A stretch of 64,000 bases of DNA. Origin: Clostridium sp. 28_17. GTDB taxonomy: Bacteria > Bacillota > Clostridia > TANB77 > CAG-508. Shown here in pieces: positions 5,655-14,079 of the stretch; positions within the stretch are counted from its first letter, which is position 1, and each line of letters starts with the position of its first letter. The notes under the pieces were generated by a model. That model was not told the origin of the DNA. It did no database searches and saw nothing but the letters and a program-made list of their open reading frames with translations. The stretch covers positions 462-64,461 of the forward strand of contig MNRS01000014.1 in NCBI GenBank assembly GCA_001916065.1, read 5' to 3'. The translations under genes were made by a program, and so were the position numbers.

Positions 5655-8258
5655 ATGTTAAAACTTAAAAACATAAAAAAGACATATGTAAGTGGAGACG
5701 AAAAGGTAGAAGCATTAAAAGGAATAAACATAGAATTTAGAAAATCAGAATTTGTCTCAATACTAGGGCAAAGTGGATGTGGAAAAACAACACTTTTAAA
5801 CATTATAGGAGGACTAGATAGATATACATCAGGAGACCTAATAATAAATGGAAAATCAACAAAAGACTTTAAAGACAGAGACTGGGATGCGTACAGAAAC
5901 TACTCAGTAGGCTTTGTATTCCAAAGTTACAACCTAATAGGACATCAAACAGTATTATCAAATGTAGAACTTGCATTAACAATATCAGGAGTATCTAGAA
6001 AAGAAAGAAAACAAAGAGCAATAAAAGCACTAGAAGAAGTTGGGCTAAAAGAACAAATACACAAAAAACCAAACCAATTATCAGGCGGACAAATGCAAAG
6101 AGTTGCAATAGCAAGGGCTTTAGTAAATAACCCAGACATAATTTTAGCAGACGAACCAACAGGAGCATTAGACACAAAAACAAGTGTGCAAGTAATGGAA
6201 ATATTAAAGAAAATATCAAAAGACAAACTAATAATAATGGTTACACACAACCCAGAACTTGCAGAAAAATATTCAAGTAGAATTATAAAAATACTTGATG
6301 GAAAAATAACAGATGATTCAGACCCAATTGAACATCAAAAAGAAGAAAAAAAGGAAGACACTAAAAAGAGAAGAACATCAATGAAATTCCTTACAGCATT
6401 ACGACTAAGTTTAAACAATTTAATGACTAAAAAAGGAAGAACAATATTAACATCATTTGCAGGAAGCATTGGAATAATAGGAATTGCACTAATTTTAGCA
6501 ATTTCAACAGGAGTACAGAATTATATAAACAAAGTAGAAGAAGATACACTTTCTTCATATCCAATTACAATAGAAGAATCAACAGTAGATATGTCAAGTC
6601 TAATGCAGTCTATGGCTGGCGAAAACACAGATAACACGGAAAACAAAGAAGAAGGTAAAGCATATTCAGCAGATATAATGAATGATATGATAACAACACT
6701 TTCTAATAAAAAGCAAAGCAATAACTTGAAAGAATTAAAAAAATATTTGGACGATGGCAACAATGAAATCACAAAAAATAGTAATAGCATAAAATATGGA
6801 TATGACTTAAATATCAACTTATACAGAGCAAATACAGACAATGGAATTGTAAGAGTAAATCCAAGTACAGTAATGAACGCATTTGGAATGGGAGATATGA
6901 TAGAAGCACAAAACAATTCAGCAATGTCATCTGTATTTGGAAGTTCAATGATGACAAATACTGACATATGTTTTGAAATGCTAGATAATCAACAATTATT
7001 AGAATCACAATATGATTTAATAAAAGGAAACTGGCCAAAGCAGTATAATGAAGTAGTTCTAGTATTAAAAGAAGACGGAAGAATAGATGATTACACATTA
7101 TATTCATTAGGACTAAAAGACCAAAGCGAACTAAAAGACAAATGGAAATCGGTAGAAAATGGGGAAAAACTTGACGAAAAACAAGAATCAACATCATATT
7201 CATATGATGACCTTTTAAACCTACAATTTAAACTATTATTAAATTCAGACTATTATCAAAAGCAAAATGGACTATGGGTAAACAAAGAGGATGACGATAA
7301 TTACTTAAAAGAGAAAATTAATAATGCAGAAACTGTAAAAGTAGTTGGAATTATAAAACAAAATGAACAAAGTGCTGTAAGTACTTCTGTTACAAGTGGC
7401 ATAGGATACACAAAACAATTAAAAGAATATGTAGTAGAAAAATCAAATGATGCACAAATAGTAAAAGAACAAAAAGAAAACAAAGACGTAAATGTATTTT
7501 CTGGTTTAAAATTTCCAACAGACGAAGATACATCTTCAATGGAGAATTTGACAACAGAGCAAAGAATGGCAATGAGCAAATTAAGTAGTGAAGAAATTGC
7601 CCAAATGATGGAAACATATTCAGCAAATAAAGACGCAAGTTATGAAAAAAATCTACAAAAATTAGGTGCAGTTGATATTGATACACCAACATCAATCAGC
7701 ATTTATCCAAAAGACTTTGAATCAAAAGATAAAATATCAAGTGCAATAGAAGAATATAACCAAAAGCAAAGAGACGATGGAAAAGAAGAAAACACAATAA
7801 GTTACACAGATATAGTTGGAACAATGATGAAATCTGTAAGCCAAATAATTAATACAATAAGTTATGTATTAATTGCATTTGTAGCAATATCATTAATAGT
7901 ATCTTCAATAATGATAGGCATTATAACATATATTTCTGTATTGGAAAGAACAAAAGAAATTGGAATTTTAAGAGCAATTGGAGCATCAAAAAAAGATATT
8001 TCAAGAGTATTTAATGCAGAAACTTTGATTATTGGTTTAATATCAGGTCTTATAGGAATAGGAATTACAGTATTATTGACACTTCCAATAAATAGCATGA
8101 TTTATGCTGTAACAGGCGTTAAAGTGGTAACTGCTGTACCATTTAAAGCTGGTGTTGTATTAGTTCTTATTAGCATGTTCTTGACAATTATTGCAGGTTT
8201 GATTCCGGCTAAAATTGCAAGTAAAAAGGACCCAGTAATTGCATTAAGAACAGAGTAA
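5655..8258 (+). CDS. MacB/LolCDE-type ABC transporter, ATPase and FtsX permease fused
   Basis: 867 residues. Residues 1-225 are the ATPase: Walker A GQSGCGKTT at 38-46, signature LSGGQMQRVAIARAL near 142, Walker B IILADEPTGALD near 161, and an H-loop VTHNP. A first membrane helix lies at about 265-290, followed by a roughly 400-residue extracytoplasmic domain and three C-terminal helices with the FtsX-like motif ERTKEIGILRAIGASKKDI. This fused architecture is typical of Gram-positive transporters for antimicrobial-peptide resistance or lipoprotein/peptide handling that act as mechanotransmitters. No two-component system or substrate gene adjoins it, so the substrate is open. ATG 5655 follows GGAAAGGGG. 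A terminator follows at 8301. Confidence 0.9.
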   Translation: MLKLKNIKKTYVSGDEKVEALKGINIEFRKSEFVSILGQSGCGKTTLLNIIGGLDRYTSGDLIINGKSTKDFKDRDWDAYRNYSVGFVFQSYNLIGHQTVLSNVELALTISGVSRKERKQRAIKALEEVGLKEQIHKKPNQLSGGQMQRVAIARALVNNPDIILADEPTGALDTKTSVQVMEILKKISKDKLIIMVTHNPELAEKYSSRIIKILDGKITDDSDPIEHQKEEKKEDTKKRRTSMKFLTALRLSLNNLMTKKGRTILTSFAGSIGIIGIALILAISTGVQNYINKVEEDTLSSYPITIEESTVDMSSLMQSMAGENTDNTENKEEGKAYSADIMNDMITTLSNKKQSNNLKELKKYLDDGNNEITKNSNSIKYGYDLNINLYRANTDNGIVRVNPSTVMNAFGMGDMIEAQNNSAMSSVFGSSMMTNTDICFEMLDNQQLLESQYDLIKGNWPKQYNEVVLVLKEDGRIDDYTLYSLGLKDQSELKDKWKSVENGEKLDEKQESTSYSYDDLLNLQFKLLLNSDYYQKQNGLWVNKEDDDNYLKEKINNAETVKVVGIIKQNEQSAVSTSVTSGIGYTKQLKEYVVEKSNDAQIVKEQKENKDVNVFSGLKFPTDEDTSSMENLTTEQRMAMSKLSSEEIAQMMETYSANKDASYEKNLQKLGAVDIDTPTSISIYPKDFESKDKISSAIEEYNQKQRDDGKEENTISYTDIVGTMMKSVSQIINTISYVLIAFVAISLIVSSIMIGIITYISVLERTKEIGILRAIGASKKDISRVFNAETLIIGLISGLIGIGITVLLTLPINSMIYAVTGVKVVTAVPFKAGVVLVLISMFLTIIAGLIPAKIASKKDPVIALRTE

Positions 8259-8300
8259 TTGTAGCATAGAAAAGTAGAAGGAAACACATAAAAATCAAAT

Positions 8301-8342
8301 CCGCATAAAGTTTATATGAAAATTTATGCGGGTTAAATTTTT
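8301..8342 (+). terminator. Terminator after the ABC transporter
   Basis: CCGCATAAA (8301-8309) pairs with TTTATGCGG (8323-8331), followed by a T-rich tract. Confidence 0.75.
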
Positions 8343-8527
8343 AAAATTAAATTCAATATATTTTCAATAACCAAATTAATCATAACATCATAATCCAAAT
8401 CTTTATGCTTATGATAAACAATCTCATGACACAAATCATCAATCAAATGAATAGCAATATGAACCTTTTCATCAAGATTCTTTGAACCAAAAAGTAAAAA
8501 AATAAATGTCAAATAAACAAAAAATGC

Positions 8528-8556
8528 TTGACAAGCCAGGAAATTAATGGTAAAAT
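8528..8556 (+). promoter_or_regulatory. Sigma-A promoter of the rplU operon
   Basis: Consensus TTGACA (8528-8533), 17-bp spacer, TAAAAT (8551-8556). The predicted transcript starts near 8563, leaving a leader of about 135 nt before rplU. Confidence 0.75.
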
Positions 8557-8562
8557 TAATAA

Positions 8563-8697
8563 ATGTAATCCGCTTAGTCAAGGTTCATAAAGACTAATCA
8601 AGTTTAGTTACCTTAAATTTCTCATAGAATTGAAAATATTTTATGATGAGTAGAGCAAAGGATTAGCGAGTATACAAATAAGGGAGGTGCATTTTAA
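8563..8697 (+). promoter_or_regulatory. Probable ribosomal-protein L21 leader RNA
   Basis: A leader of about 135 nt lies between a consensus promoter and rplU, ending in AAGGATTAGCGAG and GGGAGGTG just before the ATG. Firmicute rplU operons commonly carry an L21 autoregulatory leader (established knowledge). I infer the identity from position and length; I did not fold it to the published consensus. From 8343 to 8527 I see nothing else convincing. Confidence 0.45.
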
Positions 8698-9047
8698 ATG
8701 TACGCAGTAATTGAAAGTTGTGGAAAACAATACAAAGTAGCAGAAGGAGATGTAGTGAAAAATTAGACGCTGAAGAAGGAAAAAAAGTTACTTTTGATAA
8801 AGTAATATTAGTTTCTGACGAAGGTAAAGTAGAAGTTGGAAATCCTTATGTTAAAGGTATGAAAGTTGAAGGAAAAGTTGTTTCACACGGTAAAGGTAAA
8901 AAAATCATTGTTTTCAAAATGAAGGCTAAAAAGAACTACAGAAGAAAACAAGGACACAGACAACCATACACAAAAGTAGAAATAACATCAATCAAATCAA
9001 CAGCAAGAAAAACAGCAGCAAAAGCTGAAGAAAAAGTAGAAGCATAG
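8698..9047 (+). CDS. rplU: 50S ribosomal protein L21, reading frame interrupted
   Basis: ATG 8698 follows GGGAGGTG. The first 20 codons read MYAVIES then CGKQYKVAEGDVV, the expected L21 N-terminus except Cys where Gly is usual. The frame then hits TAG at 8764-8766. The correct L21 sequence (KLDAEEGKKVTFDKVILV, later KKNYRRKQGHRQPYTKV) resumes one frame back and runs to TAG 9045-9047. Compared with the usual VVFVEKL, 7 nt appear to be missing near 8758. L21 binds 23S rRNA, and a real knockout would be costly, so an assembly error or a strain-level artefact is the first explanation. Followed by rpmA with no prp protease gene between. Confidence 0.9.
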
Positions 9048-9149
9048 TTCTACATATTAATTAAAAAGATTTTAATTAAGAGAAACATATAAAACTAATA
9101 GCAATTTATAAAAAAATTTATAAAAAGCTAGACGAAAGGAGTGAGATAA

Positions 9150-9410
9150 ATGGCTCATAAAAAAGGTCAAGGTAGTTCACACAACGGACGTGAGAGTGAA
9201 TCTAAACGTCTTGGAGTAAAAAGAGCAGACGGACAATTCGTATTAGCTGGAAATATCTTAGTTAGACAAAGAGGAACAAGAGTATATCCAGGAGTTAACG
9301 TTAAAAAAGGTAGTGACGATACACTATATGCAGTAGTAGACGGAACAGTAAAATTTGAAAGAAAAGGTAGAGACAAAAAACAAGTTAGTGTTTACCCAGT
9401 AGAAGCATAG
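9150..9410 (+). CDS. rpmA: 50S ribosomal protein L27
   Basis: 86 residues, ATG 9150 after AAGGAGTGAG. It begins directly with MAHKKGQGSSHNGRESESKRLG, the mature L27 start whose N-terminal tail reaches the peptidyl-transferase centre. Many Firmicutes instead make L27 with a short cleavable extension ending in FF, removed by Prp. Here there is no extension, and no prp gene lies between rplU and rpmA, so the two absences agree. Arg is replaced by His in SSHNGR. Cotranscribed with rplU; a strong terminator follows. Confidence 0.96.
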   Translation: MAHKKGQGSSHNGRESESKRLGVKRADGQFVLAGNILVRQRGTRVYPGVNVKKGSDDTLYAVVDGTVKFERKGRDKKQVSVYPVEA

Positions 9411-9415
9411 TTTAA

Positions 9416-9447
9416 AAATTTGGTTACGAAAGTAACCAAATTTTTTT
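9416..9447 (+). terminator. Terminator of rplU-rpmA
   Basis: AAATTTGGTTAC (9416-9427), GAAA tetraloop, GTAACCAAATTT (9432-9443) and a T-run to 9447. Confidence 0.88.
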
Positions 9448-9572
9448 GACTTTTAATGAAAAAAACAACCTAAAAAAATTTTAAAAAATTATTCAAAAAC
9501 CATTTACATTTATAAAAAATTTGTATAAAATATAACTAATTGAGAAAAATGTCAAAAACAAAAGAAAATTAG

Positions 9573-9765
9573 TACGAAGCGACCCAAGATTTGTTATCTC
9601 AAATTTGAAAAATTGGATGTCGATGGACGAGCGAAGCAATCCAAGATTTGGCAGACAAAATTTTGAAAAAATTTTGGATGACGATGAACGAGCGAAGCAA
9701 TCCAAGATTTGGCAGACAAAATTTTGAAAAAATTTTGGATGACGATGAACGAGCGAAGCGAGAGA
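9573..9765 (+). repeat. 61-bp tandem direct repeat, about three units
   Basis: The core CGAGCGAAGC starts at 9628, 9689 and 9750, an exact 61-bp period. Two full units (9628-9749) are nearly identical and contain ATCCAAGATTTGGCAGAC and TTTTGAAAAAATTTTGGATG. A degenerate copy precedes them from 9573. The array ends directly at the ribosome site of the glycosyltransferase gene. It stays open in one frame (from 9648) but is repetitive non-coding DNA by character. Confidence 0.85.
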
Positions 9766-9779
9766 AAGGGAGATCATTA

Positions 9780-11072
9780 ATGAAAATTTTAATGTTAACA
9801 TGGGAATATCCACCAAGAGTAGTAGGCGGAATATCAAGAGTAGTATACGATTTATCAAGAACACTAATAAAAGACGGACACGAGGTAACAGTAGTAACAT
9901 ACAAAGAAGGAGACGCACCAGAATTCGAAGACGACAAAGGAGTAAAAGTATATAGAGTAAACAACTATATGATAAACCCAAACAACTTTATAGATTGGAT
10001 AATGCAATTAAATTTCAACCTAGTTGCAAAAGCAAGTGAAATAATAGCTACAGAAGGAAAATTTGATGTAATACATGCACATGACTGGCTTGTAGCATAT
10101 GCAGCAAAAACATTAAAAAATTCATACAATATACCAATAGTATCAACAATACACGCAACAGAAGCAGGAAGAAACAGTGGAATACATGACGAAACACAAA
10201 GATACATAAATGACACAGAATGGATGCTAACATATGAATCATCAGAAGTAATAGTAAACAGTAATTACATGAAAAACGAACTACAAAGACTATTTGGATT
10301 ACCATACGAAAAAATAAACGTAATACCAAATGGAGTAAATATGAACCTATTCAACGGAATAGAAAGAGATTATAACTTTAGAAGAAAATTCGCAATGGAC
10401 AACGAAAAAATCATTCTATTTATGGGAAGGCTAGTATACGAAAAAGGAATACAATACCTAATTTCTGCAATGCCAAAAATACTAGAAGGATATCATGATG
10501 CAAAACTAGTAATTTGTGGAAAAGGCGGAATGATAGACGAACTAAAAGAACAAGTAAATGCAATGGGCATAGGAGAAAAAGTATATTTTGCAGGATATAT
10601 GGCAGGAAAAGATGTACAAAGAATGTACAAAGCAGCAGATATAGCAGTATTTCCAAGTACATACGAACCATTTGGAATAGTTGCACTAGAAGCAATGCTT
10701 TCAGAAAATCCAATAGTAGTATCAGACATTGGAGGACTAAACGAAATAGTACAACACAAAGAAAATGGAATGAAAACATATTGTGGAAATCCAAACTCAA
10801 TTGCAGATGCGATACTAGAATTATTATATGACCATAAACTATGTGCAGAAATAACAAAAAAAGCAAAAAATAAAGTTAGAAACGAATACAATTGGAGCAA
10901 AATTTCACAAGACACACACTTTGCATATCAAAAAGCAATTTGTCAATCAATGGCAGAAAAACAAAAAAGAGAACTTGAACAAGAAAGAGCAAAGAAAACA
11001 AAAAAAGCAAAAAATACAGAAAAAGAAATCACAAACTTATTGGATTTCAAGAAAAGACATGCATATGCATAA
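9780..11072 (+). CDS. GT4-family glycosyltransferase (starch-synthase-like fold)
   Basis: 430 residues from ATG 9780, after AGAAAGGGAG. An upstream in-frame start at 9648 lies in the 61-bp repeat and is rejected. The N-terminus MLTWEYPPRVVGGISRVV is typical of GT4/GT5 enzymes of the GlgA/alpha-glucosyl type. DVIHAHDWL is the acceptor-domain motif, and FPSTYEPFGIVALEAM is the EX7E nucleotide-sugar motif near residues 293-310. GT-B fold, cytosolic, retaining. The C-terminal 50 residues are a Lys/Glu-rich tail. The sugar donor cannot be read from sequence; glycogen- or maltose-1-phosphate-type synthesis and glycolipid synthesis are both possible. Single-gene unit with a terminator. Confidence 0.85.
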   Translation: MKILMLTWEYPPRVVGGISRVVYDLSRTLIKDGHEVTVVTYKEGDAPEFEDDKGVKVYRVNNYMINPNNFIDWIMQLNFNLVAKASEIIATEGKFDVIHAHDWLVAYAAKTLKNSYNIPIVSTIHATEAGRNSGIHDETQRYINDTEWMLTYESSEVIVNSNYMKNELQRLFGLPYEKINVIPNGVNMNLFNGIERDYNFRRKFAMDNEKIILFMGRLVYEKGIQYLISAMPKILEGYHDAKLVICGKGGMIDELKEQVNAMGIGEKVYFAGYMAGKDVQRMYKAADIAVFPSTYEPFGIVALEAMLSENPIVVSDIGGLNEIVQHKENGMKTYCGNPNSIADAILELLYDHKLCAEITKKAKNKVRNEYNWSKISQDTHFAYQKAICQSMAEKQKRELEQERAKKTKKAKNTEKEITNLLDFKKRHAYA

Positions 11073-11075
11073 AAA

Positions 11076-11120
11076 ATTTGGTTGGGATAACTTATCTCAG
11101 CCAGATTTTTTTAATTTTTA
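11076..11120 (+). terminator. Terminator after the GT4 gene
   Basis: TTGGTTGGGATAA pairs imperfectly with TTATCTCAGCCAG, followed by TTTTTTT. Confidence 0.7.
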
Positions 11121-11248
11121 ATAAAAAATTTTAAAAATTCTACAAATTTAGCACAAAAATGGTGTATAATATAGATATAAAAAACCTTTCTGAAGACGAC
11201 GCTTCAAACAGTGCAGTCCACAAAAGGATAAAAGAAATGGAGATAAAA

Positions 11249-12154
11249 ATGAACGAAGAATTTAAATCAGGATTTGTAACAATAATAGGAAGAACAAATG
11301 TAGGAAAATCAACATTAATAAATTTGTTGGTAGGAGAAAAAGTAGCCGCAATAGCAAATAAAGTACAAACAACAAGAACAGCAATAAAAGGAATAGTAAA
11401 CAGAGAAAACTCACAAATAATATTTACAGACACACCAGGAATACATAAACCAAAACACAAATTAAATGAAACAATGGTAGAAACATCATTTGCAACAATA
11501 CCAGATTCAGACATAGTATTATTTTTGATAGAGGCAACAAGTGAAGATATAGGCAGAGGTGACAGAATAATATTAGACAAAATAAAAGAATCAAAAAGAA
11601 AAACTATTTTAATAATAAATAAAATAGACTTAGTAAAAAGAGATAAATTACTAAATTTAATAGACATATATAGCAAAGAATATGACTTTACTGCGGTTAT
11701 ACCAATCTCTGCATATCAACCAAAATACAAAGACATCATTTTAGACGAAATAGAAAAGAACCTAAAACCAGGTCCTGCATATTATGATATAGAGGAGTAC
11801 ACAGACCAAACTCTAAGACAACTAGCAGAAGAAACAATAAGAGAAAAAGCACTAAAACTATTGCAAGACGAAGTACCACACGGAATTTATGTTGAAGTTG
11901 AAAAAATGAATTTGAGGCAAAACAAACAAGGAGAAGACATCTATGATATTGAGGCGACAATTTATTGTTTAAGAGAATCACATAAAGGAATAATAATTGG
12001 AAAAAATGGTGAAATGCTAAAAAGAATAGGTAGAGCAGCAAGAATTGACATGGAACAAAACTTTGGACTAAAAGTAAATTTGAAAACTTGGGTAAAAGTT
12101 AAAAATGATTGGCTTGATAATGATTCAATTGTAAGCAAATTCAAACTTAAATAA
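11249..12154 (+). CDS. era: GTPase Era
   Basis: 301 residues from ATG 11249, preceded by GGAG six bases upstream. A longer frame opens at 11159, but that start overlaps a TATAAT promoter element (11165-11170). G1 GRTNVGKST at residues 14-22, switch region QTTRTA, G3 DTPG at 61-64, G4 NKID near 127, and a C-terminal KH domain with GKNGEMLKRIGRAAR. Era binds the 3' end of 16S rRNA and acts in 30S assembly. It starts the era-yqzL-recO order seen in many Firmicutes. Confidence 0.96.
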   Translation: MNEEFKSGFVTIIGRTNVGKSTLINLLVGEKVAAIANKVQTTRTAIKGIVNRENSQIIFTDTPGIHKPKHKLNETMVETSFATIPDSDIVLFLIEATSEDIGRGDRIILDKIKESKRKTILIINKIDLVKRDKLLNLIDIYSKEYDFTAVIPISAYQPKYKDIILDEIEKNLKPGPAYYDIEEYTDQTLRQLAEETIREKALKLLQDEVPHGIYVEVEKMNLRQNKQGEDIYDIEATIYCLRESHKGIIIGKNGEMLKRIGRAARIDMEQNFGLKVNLKTWVKVKNDWLDNDSIVSKFKLK

Positions 12155-12271
12155 AATTTAATAGCAAAAAATAAAATAAGAAATGAAATAGCAAAAAATA
12201 TACTGGTATAAAATTTAAAAAAATGCAAAAGATAAATTAAAGGAAAAACCTTTAAAAAGGAGATGAAGCAC

Positions 12272-12439
12272 ATGATTAAAGAAATAGCATGGGATACATT
12301 CAAAAATACTGGAGATATAAACACATTTTTAGAATATAAACAAATACAAAATTTAGAAAAAGGAATACAGGAAATAGCAAATGGCAAATGTGAAGATAAA
12401 TGGAATAGTAATAGCAGAGAACAATATGGGCGATTATGA
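12272..12439 (+). CDS. yqzL: YqzL-like small protein
   Basis: 55 residues, ATG 12272 after AAAGGAGATGAAG, stop TGA 12437-12439. The sequence IAWDTFKNTGDINTFLEYKQ has the aromatic, NTGxIxxYLxYK pattern of the YqzL-like family. Its place between era and recO is the same as in Bacillus (established synteny). The 3' end overlaps the start of recO by 59 bp in another frame. Function unknown in the family. Confidence 0.82.
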   Translation: MIKEIAWDTFKNTGDINTFLEYKQIQNLEKGIQEIANGKCEDKWNSNSREQYGRL

Positions 12440-13109
12440 TAAAATGCTCACAATATTAACACCAAATTATGGAAAAATATCTTGTGTGGCCAAAGGAGCG
12501 AGAAGACCACAAAGTGCTCTTTTGGCTGGAACACAACTATTTTGCTTCGGCAAATATATGATGTATAAAGGAACAAACACATATCATATAAATTCATGCG
12601 AAACAATAGAAATTTTCTATAATTTACGCACAGACTTGGACAAACTTAAATATGCAATACATATAAATAAAATAATTCAAGATATAACAGAGGAAAACGA
12701 AAACTGTTATAAAATTTTGCAACTGTTTTTAAACACTTTGTATACAATTTCAGAAACAGAAAAAGACAAAGACTTTGTGTTAAGCATATTTAAAATTCGA
12801 CTTTTATGTATTTTAGGCTTTATGCCAAGAGTAACAAAATGTGTAAGTTGCAAAGAAGAAAAAAAATTAAGCAAATTTTCAATAAGAGATAATGGATTCA
12901 AATGTGAAGCATGCGGAAGGCAGGACAAGTCTTCTTTAGATATGAGTGAAAGTACGAGAAGTGCTATTTTGTACACAATTTCTGCTCCTCCTAAAAAATT
13001 GTATTCATTCAGTTTAAAAGATGATAGTTTGCGTGAATTTGAACTAATTAGCAAGATTTATTTTAATGAAAAATTAGAAAAAGAATATAAATTAGAAGAT
13101 TTATTTTAA
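12381..13109 (+). CDS. recO: DNA repair protein RecO
   Basis: 242 residues. The N-terminal OB-fold region reads NGIVIAENNMGDYDKMLTILTP, followed by GKISCVAKGARRPQS, a hallmark of RecO. A four-Cys zinc site is visible (C154, C157, C175, C178: CVSC and CEAC). RecO loads RecA onto SSB-coated single-stranded DNA with RecR in the RecFOR pathway. The start overlaps yqzL, implying translational coupling; AGGAAATAG precedes the ATG. Confidence 0.95.
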   Translation: MANVKINGIVIAENNMGDYDKMLTILTPNYGKISCVAKGARRPQSALLAGTQLFCFGKYMMYKGTNTYHINSCETIEIFYNLRTDLDKLKYAIHINKIIQDITEENENCYKILQLFLNTLYTISETEKDKDFVLSIFKIRLLCILGFMPRVTKCVSCKEEKKLSKFSIRDNGFKCEACGRQDKSSLDMSESTRSAILYTISAPPKKLYSFSLKDDSLREFELISKIYFNEKLEKEYKLEDLF

Positions 13110-13115
13110 AACCCC

Positions 13116-13144
13116 TTGCAAAAAACCAAAAGAACCTTTATAAT
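13116..13144 (+). promoter_or_regulatory. Sigma-A promoter for hpf
   Basis: TTGCAA (13116-13121), 17-bp spacer, perfect TATAAT (13139-13144), 40 bp before the hpf start. Confidence 0.72.
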
Positions 13145-13183
13145 GAGGGTAGGCAAAAGTAAAAAAAGAAGGGAGCGATTTTT

Positions 13184-13704
13184 ATGAAAATAAAAATTAT
13201 AGGAAAAGAACTAAAGATAACAGAAGCAATAAACGATTATGTTGAAAAAAAATTAGACAGAAATATTTTGAAGATGCCGAAGCAGACGTTACTTTAAAAA
13301 CAGAAAAAAATGAACAAACAGCAGAAATCTGCATAATAGCAAATGGAGAAAAATACAGAGCTGTAACAGAAGACAAAGACATGTATGCATCTATAGATAA
13401 AGACATAGACATACTAGAAGGACAAATAAGAAAAGCAAAAACAAAAAAAGAAAAAATGATGAAAGATGCAAGCATCAGAAATATGGAAATTGCACCAGAT
13501 CACGTAGCGGAAATATCAAATGAAATTGTAAAAACATCATACTACGAAATCAAACCAATAACTCCAGAAGATGCAGTACTAAAACTACAATCACATCCAA
13601 CACATAATTTCTTAGCATTTATAAATGTAGAAACAGGAAAAGTAAATGTTATACATAAATTAAAAGACGGAAAAAATTACGGATTAGTAGAACCTGAAGC
13701 ATAA
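13184..13704 (+). CDS. hpf: Ribosome hibernation promoting factor (long form), frame interrupted
   Basis: ATG 13184 after GAAGGGAG. The first 26 codons give MKIKIIGKELKITEAINDYV then EKKLDR, an ordinary HPF N-terminus. The frame then drifts to a TAA at 13295-13297, while the true continuation (YFEDAEADVTLKTEKNEQTA) lies one frame back from about 13264. Against the usual RLEKYFE, 7 nt seem to be missing. The rest is complete, with the C-terminal dimerisation domain of long HPF (KPITPEDAVLKLQ...HNFLAFIN). Long HPF dimerises 70S ribosomes in stationary phase. Loss would be survivable, but the similarity to the rplU break suggests a common technical or recoding cause. Confidence 0.9.
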
Positions 13705-13744
13705 AGAAAAAAGAAAAATTTTTCTATAACAAAAGGTGATAAAA

Positions 13745-13921
13745 ATGAAAAAAATAAGATCAAAAATAAAAGATCAAAAAGGCTCAATAACATTACTTGC
13801 ATTAACAACTATGCTAATGTTCACGACAATAGTAGTAGTGGTATATGTAAATATAAATTATAAAGCCCAAGAACAAGATAAGCAAATAGAAAAAATTCAA
13901 CAAAGTTATCAAAAAAGATAA
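13745..13921 (+). CDS. Small prepilin-like single-pass membrane protein
   Basis: 58 residues from ATG 13745, with AAAGGTG seven bases upstream. A basic N-terminus (KKIRSKIKDQK) leads to KGSITLLALTTMLMFTTIVVVVYV, a hydrophobic helix entered through GSITL as in several Clostridia pilin-like proteins, then a polar coiled tail rich in Gln/Lys. It could be a remnant or a minor pseudopilin linked to the Tad-like locus 2 kb downstream. No family assigned. Confidence 0.55.
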   Translation: MKKIRSKIKDQKGSITLLALTTMLMFTTIVVVVYVNINYKAQEQDKQIEKIQQSYQKR

Positions 13922-13944
13922 CAACAAGAAAAAATTTGCAAATT

Positions 13945-14008
13945 AAAAAAGAGTAGAAAATTATTAAAACATTTAACAATGAAATGTAAAAATAAAATCT
14001 ACTCTTTT
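13945..14008. terminator. Bidirectional terminator between convergent genes
   Basis: AAAAAAGAGTAGA (13945-13957) pairs with TCTACTCTTTT (13998-14008), with A-run and T-run on opposite sides. It serves the pilin-like gene on the plus strand and the Cof phosphatase on the minus strand. Confidence 0.68.
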
Positions 14009-14079
14009 AATTTGTATAAAAAATGCTAAATGCAACATTGTAATTAACAGAAATAAAAATATTTCGAGGTAGCAAAAAA

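Noticed and set aside
8333..8581. 82-codon minus-strand ORF in the gap before rplU
   Set aside because: No ribosome site before its ATG, and it overlaps both the ABC-transporter terminator tail and a consensus plus-strand promoter for rplU.
9648..9779. N-terminal extension of the GT4 glycosyltransferase
   Set aside because: It is made of the 61-bp tandem repeat and has no family similarity; ATG 9780 has a strong ribosome site and a standard GT4 N-terminus.
11159..11248. Longer Era start
   Set aside because: The upstream ATG overlaps a TATAAT element and gives a non-homologous extension; ATG 11249 has GGAG.
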